From positions 1 to 21,748 of IMG/VR virus record IMGVR_UViG_3300031787_000951: a DNA stretch of 21,748 nucleotides; one strand, given 5' to 3'. Below the pieces are notes generated by a model that saw only the letters and a program-made list of their open reading frames with translations, searched no databases and was not told the origin of the DNA. This document shows, in pieces, positions 1 through 6,881 of this stretch; the stretch's first letter is position 1; every line of letters begins with the position of its first letter. The DNA is from a virus. A program made the position numbers and the translations under genes.

Positions 1-1
1 T

Positions 2-655
2 TTTGATGAGGGGCTTTGCGACGAGCCGCGAACCCGTCGCGTGCGGCGGGTTCGGCTGCCCGAGCTGGTCGTCGTCGCATGGACGAAGGATGAGGTCGAG
101 AGGCTCCTGGCCGCCGCCGCCACGCTGCCACGCTGGCACCGCTGCGGACTCCGGCGGTCGGTCTGGTGGGATCTTGCGATCCGTGTTGCGTGGGATTCCG
201 GAATCCGCTGGGGAGACCTCGTCACGCTGCGGGTAGACCAGATCGGCCACGACGGGGCTTGCACGCTGTCGCAGAGCAAGACGGCGAAGGTGTCGGCCTT
301 CCGCCTGTCTCCGTCCACGCTGGCAGCCCTGCGGGCCTCCCTGGAAGCCTGCCCGCGGAAGCTTGTGTGCCCGTGGCCGACGAGCCCGGAAACCTTCCGC
401 GACCAAATGACGCGGCTTGTGGCGAAGGCGAAAATCAGGCCGGGCACATGGAAGTGGATCCGTCGTGGCTCTGGCAGCGATGTCGAGCTTCAGGCCCCTG
501 GCCTTGGCCACCGGCATCTTGGCAACACGCCGGCCGTTTTCCGGGCCAGCTACGATGACCAGACCATTACCGGGACTGGCATACCAACCCCCCGCGAGCT
601 GCGGCCGCAGATCGCACGGGCCGACGAAAAGCCTCCCGAGAAGCCAGCGGCTTGA
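2..655 (+). CDS. int: Tyrosine recombinase (phage integrase), C-terminal part; 5' end outside the window
   Basis: The frame is open from the left edge of the window, so the start codon and N-terminal core-binding domain are missing. A GTG at position 41 exists, but the residues before it read on naturally into the linker preceding the catalytic domain. Counting from that GTG, the first catalytic Arg lies in GIRWGDL (about residue 56), followed by the beta-hairpin Lys (QSK, about 80), a WKWIRRGSG box (about 137-145) matching the HxLRR region, LGHRH (155-159), and a terminal Tyr in RASYDD (about 171). The HxxR histidine appears replaced by Lys or Trp, which I have no alignment to confirm as tolerated. 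It would catalyse site-specific integration and excision. It is convergent with the minus-strand late operon, which suggests separate lysogeny control. Family assignment is good; activity is less certain. Confidence 0.85.
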   Translation, partial: FDEGLCDEPRTRRVRRVRLPELVVVAWTKDEVERLLAAAATLPRWHRCGLRRSVWWDLAIRVAWDSGIRWGDLVTLRVDQIGHDGACTLSQSKTAKVSAFRLSPSTLAALRASLEACPRKLVCPWPTSPETFRDQMTRLVAKAKIRPGTWKWIRRGSGSDVELQAPGLGHRHLGNTPAVFRASYDDQTITGTGIPTPRELRPQIARADEKPPEKPAA

Positions 656-694
656 CGTATGTCAATCGCCATCAGTCGTCCAGCTGCATGCAGC
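652..694. repeat. Two short inverted repeats in the int / late-operon convergence zone
   Basis: The 47-nt gap between the integrase stop (653-655) and the end of the minus-strand operon (703) has two symmetric elements. The first is TTGAC-GTAT-GTCAA (652-665), overlapping the int stop. The second is the perfect 12-bp palindrome GCTGCATGCAGC (683-694). No T-tract follows on either strand, so a standard intrinsic terminator is not supported. They could be recombinase or regulator sites, or simple transcription-convergence structure. Function unknown. Confidence 0.35.
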
Positions 695-702
695 CGAATC
701 GG

Positions 703-804
703 CTATCCGTCGTCGCGATGCCGTTGCCCAGATGTGATCGCAAGCCAGACTCCGACGGCCATGCAAAACATTGACGACAGCAGCAGTAGGTCGTCCTGAT
801 TCAT
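703..804 (-). CDS. Tiny single-pass membrane peptide (33 aa), last gene of the operon
   Basis: The start is ATG at 804, preceded by a near-perfect Shine-Dalgarno (GGAGGTGA, ending about 5 nt upstream). The frame also extends upstream, but the strong ribosome site fixes this start. The product is 33 residues: a short acidic N-terminus (MNQDD), a hydrophobic segment at about residues 6-24 (LLLLSSMFCMAVGVWLAIT), and a charged tail (RHRDDG). That architecture is a single membrane span with no recognisable domain. It is the last gene of the rightward-to-leftward late transcript. Small membrane peptides here can be holin- or superinfection-related, but nothing in the sequence shows this. Confidence 0.55.
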   Translation of the reverse strand: MNQDDLLLLSSMFCMAVGVWLAITSGQRHRDDG

Positions 805-820
805 CACTTCACCTCCGGCG
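802..820 (-). repeat. 19-bp direct repeat, copy 1 (RBS/coupling element)
   Basis: On the minus strand this reads CGCCGGAGGTGAAGTGATG: Shine-Dalgarno plus start codon of the 33-aa gene. It is identical to 1007-1025. The 14-nt core GAGGTGAAGTGATG also occurs at 1261-1274. Confidence 0.85.
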
Positions 821-1009
821 TCACTCAAACGCCACGTTGTCCCACCATGCGTGGGTACACATGATGCAGCAAAACCGCTGTCGAACTGTGACTCTGGCCA
901 GCCACCGCACCTCCCAGGTCGGGTACTTGTAGACGCTGACCGGAAACCACGCGAAAAACGTGCGGACACGCTCTTCTCCGTCTACGTAAATGCGGCCGGT
1001 GAATCGCAT
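821..1009 (-). CDS. Small protein of unknown function (62 aa), cassette bounded by direct repeats
   Basis: The chosen start is ATG at 1009, which overlaps the stop of the preceding gene as TGATG and has GGAGGTGA about 7 nt upstream. A GTG one codon earlier is badly spaced from that ribosome site. The 62-residue product is basic and aromatic, with WFPVSVYKYPTWEVRWL in the middle and a CCIMC cluster near the C-terminus before HAWWDNVAFE. I recognise no family. The gene sits exactly between two 19-bp direct repeats, so it may be a recently gained insert. Real translation is likely given the ribosome site, but function cannot be stated. Confidence 0.5.
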   Translation of the reverse strand: MRFTGRIYVDGEERVRTFFAWFPVSVYKYPTWEVRWLARVTVRQRFCCIMCTHAWWDNVAFE

Positions 1010-1025
1010 CACTTCACCTCCGGCG
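1007..1025 (-). repeat. 19-bp direct repeat, copy 2 (RBS/coupling element)
   Basis: Identical to 802-820. Here it encodes the last codons (EVK-stop) of the DUF551 gene, the ribosome site, and the ATG of the 62-aa gene, with stop and start fused as TGATG. Confidence 0.85.
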
Positions 1026-1263
1026 GCTTAACTGGCATCGGCATCCAGTGGGTCGGCTTCGCGTACGGCTCGTTTCCATGACGATCTACCCATCCGCAAA
1101 GACGCTCGTACTGTAGCACGTCAATCCACCCGTCGAAGTCGTCGCTGCATAGCACACGCTCGCCCTCTTCGGGCAACGCCTCTTCGACTGGAATCCACCG
1201 TCGATCCAATTCGTGCGGCTTTGGTTCCATCGCCTCAATGCCCTGTCGTTTCAGGTAGCCCAT
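1009..1263 (-). CDS. DUF551-like protein (84 aa)
   Basis: ATG at 1263 overlaps the upstream stop as TGATG and is preceded by GAGAGGTGAAG. The product carries the hallmark DUF551 pattern: RRWIPVEEALPEEGERVL (about residues 21-38), then a short variable stretch, then a terminal THWMPMPVKPP (about 70-80). DUF551 proteins are small phage and bacterial proteins common among accessory genes; their biochemical role is not established. It is translationally coupled on both sides, and the stop overlaps the ATG of the 62-aa gene by 1 nt. Family call is from the motif pattern only. Confidence 0.7.
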   Translation of the reverse strand: MGYLKRQGIEAMEPKPHELDRRWIPVEEALPEEGERVLCSDDFDGWIDVLQYERLCGWVDRHGNEPYAKPTHWMPMPVKPPEVK

Positions 1264-1274
1264 CACTTCACCTC
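1261..1274 (-). repeat. 14-nt core of the repeated RBS/TGATG coupling element, third copy
   Basis: Reads GAGGTGAAGTGATG on the minus strand. It encodes GEVK-stop of the upstream gene and the start codon of the DUF551 gene. It shares the 14-nt core with the copies at 802 and 1007. Confidence 0.75.
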
Positions 1275-1775
1275 TCCCGGAGCCCGGCACCCCGGCCCGC
1301 GGAGCGTCCCTGCGTTCAACTCGGGCCACAGTGACTCTGAGTGTATCGCAGCCAGCAAGCCCCATGCTGCATGAGGCAAATGATCCTCCGATCGGTCGCC
1401 GGACAGGTAGAGGTACACATGGCGGAGGGCGTGGTTCAGGAGGTCCGCCACCGGCATGCCCTTTTCCCAGTTGAAATCCCCGTACTTCGCCGCCCCCTCC
1501 GCGCACGTGCGAGCCACGGCCTCCAGGCCGATCGGCGAGATCAAGTCGTACCGCGTGGCCTCCGCGTCGCTCGACCGCACGGCCCCCGTAGCGAACCGCA
1601 CTGTCGACCCTTCCTGCTCCTTCACGTTGTCTGCCTCCTGGTAGTGTCTGACCATGCCGATGAGATGAATCACGTAGCCCGCAAGCGTGCCGCTTGTGCC
1701 GTGGTAGGCACCGCTGAATCGCCGCGCCCTACGCTCGGCGTCCCGCAGCTCGTCGTCCGTCAGCCAGTGGCTCAC
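1263..1775 (-). CDS. DUF5664-like protein, candidate dATP/dGTP diphosphohydrolase (170 aa)
   Basis: The start is GTG at 1775, overlapping the phosphoesterase stop as GTGA. The second half matches the DUF5664 pattern (now described in Pfam as a dATP/dGTP diphosphohydrolase domain): RYDLISP (75-81), AEGAAKYGDFNWEKG (92-106), HALRH (115-119) and HLPHAAWG (132-139). In MazG-related helical hydrolases such conserved Glu, His and Asp residues bind Mg and the nucleotide triphosphate. The first 70 residues are polar and helical and match nothing I know. If active, it would hydrolyse purine dNTPs to the monophosphate plus pyrophosphate in the cytoplasm. No PurZ-like partner is in the window. Family call is moderate; substrate is inferred. 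Confidence 0.6.
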   Translation of the reverse strand: MSHWLTDDELRDAERRARRFSGAYHGTSGTLAGYVIHLIGMVRHYQEADNVKEQEGSTVRFATGAVRSSDAEATRYDLISPIGLEAVARTCAEGAAKYGDFNWEKGMPVADLLNHALRHVYLYLSGDRSEDHLPHAAWGLLAAIHSESLWPELNAGTLRGPGCRAPGEVK

Positions 1776-2788
1776 GACGTCCGCACCTTTCCGTTCGCGA
1801 TTCGGAAATTGGAAACGTCAAACTGGCCGTCGGCCTGGACCTTGACCGACGCGAAGCCGTGATTGAACTTGTTGATGCGGGCGTACTCGGGCCGGAGATC
1901 GCACAGGCAGCCCGTGCTCCAGCAAAACACCTCCCGGCCGAACATATCCGGCTCGCAATGGGCGCTCGTGCGGTGCCCGTGGCCTTCGAGCACGGTGTGC
2001 TGGAGCCGGAGGAACGCCCCGCGGGCCTGGTTGACCGGGGCCGCGAACCCCTTGCCCTTCTCGTGCCCGTGGAGGATCGGCAGCTGGCCCGCCATGATCG
2101 GTCGCTGGTCGTCAACGTAGGCGATGCCGTGGTTCGCCATGTCGAGCCACTCGTCGAGGCCCGTCCGCTTGTCGTCGCTGATCTCCGGGGCGTGCTGCCA
2201 CAGCCAGTGGTTCCATCGCTCCTCGTGGTTGCCAGCCTTGAAGACGATCGGGATCGACGGGAACTGCCCGCGGATCCACGCGAGCATGTCGCGGGCGGCA
2301 TCCACCTCCGCGGAGAACTTCCGCTTCTTGGGGTTCTTTGTGTACCGGCTGATCGCGTAGAAGTCGCACGTGTCGCCGTTCAGCACCAGGGCGTCGATCT
2401 TGTCGCCCCGCAGCTGGTCGACGGCGGCCCGGAGGGCTACTTCGTCGTGGTAGGGCACGTGGATGTCGCTGAGCACGCCGACCTGGCCGGTGACGCCGAG
2501 ATAGTAAGGTGCCCACGCGTCGGCCTTCGACGGCGGCATTGGCGGGGCGGCCCCGGCGGATCGCTTGGCCCGCGGCGTTACTTTGTGCATGGTGCGGCGG
2601 TGGAACTCTCCGTTGATCCCGAGCTGCCGCCTGATTCGCGAGTAGGCTTGCTGGAGCGTGATGGCCCCGTTGGCCTCCTCCTGGAGGCGACGGCCGAGCG
2701 TTTTCGCAGGGGCGTCGGGGTGGGCCGCCACGAGACGGCGGGCCATTTCGGTGATCTCGTCGCCGCCTGTTTGTCCTTTGACTGGCAT
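1772..2788 (-). CDS. Calcineurin-like metallophosphoesterase with N-terminal helical (HTH-like) region
   Basis: ATG at 2788 has a strong GAGGAGG ribosome site a few bases upstream. The 338-aa product has the full metallophosphoesterase signature: DIH (108-110), NGDxxD (137-142), GNHE (186-189), HGH (240-242) and GHGH (269-272). These bind two metal ions and act on phosphodiesters or phosphomonoesters. Residues 10-60 (EMARRLVAAHP to QAYSRIRRQLG) look like a helix-turn-helix or winged-helix segment, hinting at nucleic acid binding. It is separated by 25 nt from the preceding tail-region gene and overlaps the next gene by 4 nt. Substrate is unknown; DNA or RNA end processing, or a role in host takeover, are possible. 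Enzyme class is secure. Confidence 0.88.
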   Translation of the reverse strand: MPVKGQTGGDEITEMARRLVAAHPDAPAKTLGRRLQEEANGAITLQQAYSRIRRQLGINGEFHRRTMHKVTPRAKRSAGAAPPMPPSKADAWAPYYLGVTGQVGVLSDIHVPYHDEVALRAAVDQLRGDKIDALVLNGDTCDFYAISRYTKNPKKRKFSAEVDAARDMLAWIRGQFPSIPIVFKAGNHEERWNHWLWQHAPEISDDKRTGLDEWLDMANHGIAYVDDQRPIMAGQLPILHGHEKGKGFAAPVNQARGAFLRLQHTVLEGHGHRTSAHCEPDMFGREVFCWSTGCLCDLRPEYARINKFNHGFASVKVQADGQFDVSNFRIANGKVRTS

Positions 2789-2813
2789 CCTTGCCTCCTC
2801 TTTGGTGTTTCGT

Positions 2814-3140
2814 TCAGTCGCCGACGTAGAACTTCTTCGCGGCGATCAAAGCGTTCCGTGCCTTGATCTGCACGCGGTTCCCGACTTCGTTCAGCCACCG
2901 CTTCCGCCCCTCGCACCCGCAGCATCCCGGCTTGCCTTCGGTGCGGGTCCACCGCTCGACCCGCTCCTTCGTGATGCCCAGGGCGGTCAGCCCTTTCTCG
3001 ACGAGGTCGCCGATGGGGATGGGTCGCCAGACCTTCTCGGGCACGGGTCGGCACTCACGGTAGGTCGGGAGCCGCTTGGCGTAGTAGCCGCACGTCGGGC
3101 ATGTCTGTGCCGGATTGTTGAAGTCGCAAAGCGTCTGCAC
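2814..3140 (-). CDS. Cys-rich zinc-ribbon-like phage protein (108 aa)
   Basis: The chosen start is GTG at 3140, overlapping the upstream TAG stop by one base (TAGTG). The same frame is open further upstream inside the big tail gene, but the other genes in this operon start at the previous stop. The ribosome site is weak, so coupling is likely. The product has CPTCG near residues 13-17 and CCGCEGRKRWLNEVG around 72-86, preceded by GDLVEKGLTALGITKERV. A short LGI...CGC..RK..LN motif of this kind recurs in phage tail-region proteins without a known function, as far as I recall. The Cys pairs suggest metal binding. Probably tail-tip associated. Confidence 0.55.
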   Translation of the reverse strand: MQTLCDFNNPAQTCPTCGYYAKRLPTYRECRPVPEKVWRPIPIGDLVEKGLTALGITKERVERWTRTEGKPGCCGCEGRKRWLNEVGNRVQIKARNALIAAKKFYVGD

Positions 3141-5587
3141 TACTGCACCGTCATCTTGAACGTGTTCAAGTGGTTTGGCCTTGGCGGCCCCGTGTAAGGG
3201 CCACCAAGCGGATCGCCGGCCTGCCATGTCGGGTCGTCGTTTTCTTCGCAACAGTTAGGGCAACCGGCCGCCGAAAAATTTTCGGAGCCGTTGGGGTCGA
3301 AGAATGAGAACTCCATCCCTTGCGGCGGCGCACATAGCGGAACGTCCATGCAATATGCGGCGCAGAGCGCGGTAGCCCTTTGCTCATCTGTGATCGACTG
3401 GTCGTAGTTCGGGCAGTTGCGGAGGTCGTCGTCCTCTGGGTCGGACCACGTCAGCGGGTGGCTGGAGATACTGCACCTGGCAACTACTTCGCATTTCTTA
3501 ACGCAGTTGTCGCAGTTGCCTACGTCAGGGTTGCCACACCTGCCTGGCGCTATCGAGAGGCCAACATTGAACCTAGTCCCGCACCAGCCATCGAGGCAGA
3601 TCGAGAAACCCCAGTTCGCTCCACCAAATCCGTACCACCCGAAGGCTGGCAGCACATACGTTCCAGATCGGCTCGTGTCTCCGTACCGATCCTGCTCGAT
3701 GTAGACCTCCACCTCCTGCGGAATGTCGTCCGCACCTTGGCAGCACTGCGTGCATGAGGCCCACGGGATTTCCGCTGTATGGCTTCCGTGCTTCCCCTTG
3801 AAGTGCTCGTCATAGCTGCCGCCAGGCTCGACCGACGCGGTAACGCCATGAACATTCGATGCTGTGAAAGAAAACTCGTCGCAGTTTGCAATAGGCTCCG
3901 CCGCCGTCATTGTCACGCCACATGCGGGGCCAATGTCGTCGCTGCTTCCCGTGCCAGGAGGCCGACCCTCCCTAGCGATGTACACGACAGGAGGAGATGT
4001 CGGTCCGTTGTATAAGACAGCAATACGCATGTAGCCATTTGAGTATCTGACATAAGGAGGCCCGCTGTATGACTGCGATGTCCACCCTCCGCATATCGCG
4101 TGCGAGTAAACGCACGGCCCAAGAAACGAAAGCCTGTTGCGCTTGAGCACGATCGGCATCCCGTTGAGCTGCCAGCCGCAGCAGGCGTTCGCGACCCACT
4201 TCCACGCCAGATAGCCTGTTCCGCCATTGGCAACAGCAAGGGCTGTAATCTTCCCAAAGTTGGGACTCTCGGGATCATCTTCAACGGTCGCGGTGAACGT
4301 CGCCCCTGTGCCGCCGCTTGGTGCCGTTTGAGACGCCACCGTTACGGTCACGGTCGCCACATACGGCGTCTGGCTGGCATCCTCGCGGTAATACTGTCCG
4401 GGCGCTGTAACATCGACGGCAGTGATCGCACCGCCGTCGTAGTAGGAGCCGCCGTATGAAATCTCGACGGAGTCAATCACTCCGGTGCTCTTGTAGAACA
4501 GGCCGCCGTCGTAAATCTCGACGGCCGTGATGGCACCGTTTTCGTCCACCTTGGACACGAATGCGTAGAACCAGGAATACTGCGATTGCTGCCCGTTCGT
4601 GGATGCGGTCAGCATGTCATACACGGAGTATCCAGAGCCGCCGTCGGTGATCGTAACGCCCGACACCGTCCAGGCTGGTCGCGCCGGGTAGTCGAGCGTT
4701 TCGGTGATCGTGGTCGAGAAGTCAGCCCCGGAGCCCGTGCCCGTGATGCCGACGCCGACGATCGGCTCCTCGCGTCCTGTCCTCACGACAGCCTGAGCCG
4801 ATTCGACGACCACCAGGTCGCTGCCACCGGAGAATGTCACCGCGGCCCCGTCCATGTAGCCGGTTCCGCCATTTGTGACCGACACGCCACTCACGCCCCA
4901 CGTTGCCGGCGTGCCGTAGTTGGCGGACGTTGAGGCTGACAGCGCGGCACCGCTGCCGCCGGCAACGCTGGCCGTTAGCGTCGGCTGCGTCCTTGCCGTG
5001 CGAACAACCGCCACGGCCGCCTGGGCCTCCGTGTCGCCCTCGGCCGCCGTGATCGTCAGCGGCTCGCCATCGACGTAACCAATGCCGCCCTTGAAGGCGA
5101 CCGACTTAAGCGCCCAAAACGGCACGCCGCAGGCGTCATCCTCGCTTTCGATCGTCGGCGTGAACGTCGCTCCAGTGCCGCTGCCGCCCGACACCGTCAG
5201 CGTCGGCTCGACCCGGCCCAGCTTCGCGTAGCCGCTGCCGCCATTCGTGAGCGAGACGGCAGAGATCGGACCTTTGTCGGTGTCAGGATCGCCGCCAGGG
5301 GCGGTCACGCGGGCAGACGCACCGCCGCCGAAGCATGCAGAGAAGCCGAGAGAGATCAAGTCTGGACCCGGCGTCTGGTCGGTGAAGCCGTTGAACGTCA
5401 CCGTCACCGTATCTGGCAGCTCGCCTTCGGTGCAGGTAGTGCATGGCGGAGTCTGGCCGCAGCATGCCGAGCAACTTCCCCCCAGCATGAAACCGACCGG
5501 GTACATGCCTGCCGCAAACGCAAACATCCCCCACAGGACGAACGACGGCGGGTCCACCGATTGGATGGCGGCGAGCAACTCGAGCAC
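3140..5587 (-). CDS. Large Cys-rich tail protein with GGSGY-type repeats (815 aa)
   Basis: GTG at 5587 lies one base after the upstream stop and has GGAG about 7 nt upstream. The N-terminus holds a hydrophobic stretch (about 16-37), possibly a signal or membrane anchor. Residues about 105-460 carry a degenerate beta repeat ending in GGxGY: GGSGY 116, GGIGY 167, GGTGY 240, GGSGY 316, GGLFY 361, GGSYY 379 and GGTGY 455, alternating with GGSGTGATFTPT-like strands. Such repeats are typical of phage tail fibre, spike or baseplate proteins. The C-terminal half is very rich in cysteine, with three CxxCC motifs (39-43, 612-616, 776-780) plus CTTC (49-52) and CDNC (692-695). It is probably the host-contacting tail tip or fibre. 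Role is inferred; exact function is unknown. Confidence 0.6.
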   Translation of the reverse strand: MLELLAAIQSVDPPSFVLWGMFAFAAGMYPVGFMLGGSCSACCGQTPPCTTCTEGELPDTVTVTFNGFTDQTPGPDLISLGFSACFGGGASARVTAPGGDPDTDKGPISAVSLTNGGSGYAKLGRVEPTLTVSGGSGTGATFTPTIESEDDACGVPFWALKSVAFKGGIGYVDGEPLTITAAEGDTEAQAAVAVVRTARTQPTLTASVAGGSGAALSASTSANYGTPATWGVSGVSVTNGGTGYMDGAAVTFSGGSDLVVVESAQAVVRTGREEPIVGVGITGTGSGADFSTTITETLDYPARPAWTVSGVTITDGGSGYSVYDMLTASTNGQQSQYSWFYAFVSKVDENGAITAVEIYDGGLFYKSTGVIDSVEISYGGSYYDGGAITAVDVTAPGQYYREDASQTPYVATVTVTVASQTAPSGGTGATFTATVEDDPESPNFGKITALAVANGGTGYLAWKWVANACCGWQLNGMPIVLKRNRLSFLGPCVYSHAICGGWTSQSYSGPPYVRYSNGYMRIAVLYNGPTSPPVVYIAREGRPPGTGSSDDIGPACGVTMTAAEPIANCDEFSFTASNVHGVTASVEPGGSYDEHFKGKHGSHTAEIPWASCTQCCQGADDIPQEVEVYIEQDRYGDTSRSGTYVLPAFGWYGFGGANWGFSICLDGWCGTRFNVGLSIAPGRCGNPDVGNCDNCVKKCEVVARCSISSHPLTWSDPEDDDLRNCPNYDQSITDEQRATALCAAYCMDVPLCAPPQGMEFSFFDPNGSENFSAAGCPNCCEENDDPTWQAGDPLGGPYTGPPRPNHLNTFKMTVQ

Positions 5588-5588
5588 G

Positions 5589-5939
5589 TCAGCACTCCGC
5601 AGCAGTCAGGAGCCACCGATCGCCAACAAACTCACACAGCACCTTTTTCGTGCCGCTCGCGACTGTGACAGTGGCGAAGTAGTTCGTGGCCTGAAAAGTC
5701 ACAGTCGGCGATAGGGAAGTCCCGTCGGCCTTGATCTGGGTGACTGTGGCCGTGGTGTTCTTCGTCCAGGTGGCCGCGATCCTGCCGAGCCGCGGCGGCT
5801 CTGGCATGTCTGGCTCGTCTCCGCCAGTCCGGAACCGGATCGGCGGCATGTCGCGATTGCCGCGCTCATACGCGAGCGTGGCCGCACCCACCCGGCGGGC
5901 GGCGTCCTCGGTGAACGCGACTTTCCGCTCGCCTGCCAT
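5589..5939 (-). CDS. Small tail-region protein of unknown function (116 aa)
   Basis: ATG at 5939 follows the preceding stop by 3 nt. The ribosome site is weak, suggesting reinitiation after the upstream gene. The first third is charged, then comes a Pro-rich linker (DMPEPPRLGRI), then a Thr/Val-rich beta segment (about 57-110, TWTKNTTATVTQIKADG onward). That segment looks like a small beta-sandwich virion domain and ends in ...LLTAAEC. No family is recognised. It sits between two tail-tip candidates and is one base from the 815-aa gene, so it is probably a minor virion component. Confidence 0.5.
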   Translation of the reverse strand: MAGERKVAFTEDAARRVGAATLAYERGNRDMPPIRFRTGGDEPDMPEPPRLGRIAATWTKNTTATVTQIKADGTSLSPTVTFQATNYFATVTVASGTKKVLCEFVGDRWLLTAAEC

Positions 5940-5942
5940 GCG

Positions 5943-6878
5943 TCACGCCGTTGGGATAATGAAGGGCTGGCCAAACTTCGCGGAGAACGTCGTCTTTGGG
6001 TACAGCTCAGCTCCGGCCCCGTTGTTGATGACTGACGGTGCCGCGCCATCGGATTTCTTTGTGCCGTTTGCGTTCAGGGCCACCGGCTGCCTCACGGGCT
6101 TCCCGTCGCCGCCGAGGATCACCTTTCGCTGCCCGCCGACGAGTTCATGAAAGCCGACATCCCACGGCATACTTCGCCATTTATTCGGTTCATACCGGAA
6201 GTCCCACACCGTCTCGACGATGACGAGATTGTCTTCCGATCCGCCGCTTGATGAGCCTTGCCCCTCCGTGGCGTTGCTGGCAGTCCGCCCGCGGGACACG
6301 TTTTGTATCTCGCGCCGCTTGGCCGATCGTAGGCCACACTTCCACGTCTCCGGCGCGCCTCCGTCCCACGTATCGCTGTTGAGGCTGCCGGCGTACAGCT
6401 CGGCGTCAGCCTTCCAGGAGTCGGTCGTGTAATACTTTGTGTGCGTCCAGTCCTTTTCCTCGCGCTCTTTCTGGAGCCCCTCCACCGGATCGCCCGCGGC
6501 GTTGACGATCATCTGGCCGAAGTAGTCCTGGAACACCGGGACCGCAGATTGGCCGCCAGACCGTTCCCAAAAGTCTTTCGGGATGCCGGTGCTTTCGTTG
6601 ATCTGCCTGTTGGGTGGCGGCGGGTAGAACGCAACGTCGAGCCGCCACGCAAGCCCCTCCTTGACGACCGGAGAGAGCTTGAATTCCATCGCCTTGCAGG
6701 CCGCGTTTTCCCAGTGGGCCGCATACCACCCGCACGGTACGGCCTTCACGATGCTCTGTTTCGTGTCGAGCATCGAGCTGTTTCGGATCAGCCATGCCTC
6801 GTCGTATCGCAGAGGCTCACCGACCTTCCCGGAAAAGCCGGTGCCTTCAAGGATGCGTCGCCAGCCGAGAATCGCCAT
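5943..6878 (-). CDS. Tail-tip / minor tail protein candidate (311 aa)
   Basis: ATG at 6878, 3 nt after the tape measure stop, with no strong ribosome site. The product is soluble-looking, rich in Trp and Tyr (for example GWYAAHWENAA, about 51-61; WRSMPWDVGFHEL, about 237-249), with a Gly/Ser linker (QGSSSGGSED, about 208-217) dividing two parts. I do not recognise a family. The gene directly after the tape measure in siphoviruses usually encodes the distal tail protein or another tail-tip component, and its size fits. This assignment is by position only. Confidence 0.55.
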   Translation of the reverse strand: MAILGWRRILEGTGFSGKVGEPLRYDEAWLIRNSSMLDTKQSIVKAVPCGWYAAHWENAACKAMEFKLSPVVKEGLAWRLDVAFYPPPPNRQINESTGIPKDFWERSGGQSAVPVFQDYFGQMIVNAAGDPVEGLQKEREEKDWTHTKYYTTDSWKADAELYAGSLNSDTWDGGAPETWKCGLRSAKRREIQNVSRGRTASNATEGQGSSSGGSEDNLVIVETVWDFRYEPNKWRSMPWDVGFHELVGGQRKVILGGDGKPVRQPVALNANGTKKSDGAAPSVINNGAGAELYPKTTFSAKFGQPFIIPTA

Positions 6879-6881
6879 GTG

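Noticed and set aside
1009-1506. Longer version of the DUF551 protein starting near 1506
   Set aside because: The added part is an out-of-frame reading of the preceding DUF5664-like gene and has no ribosome site. The ATG at 1263 has a strong one and a TGATG junction.
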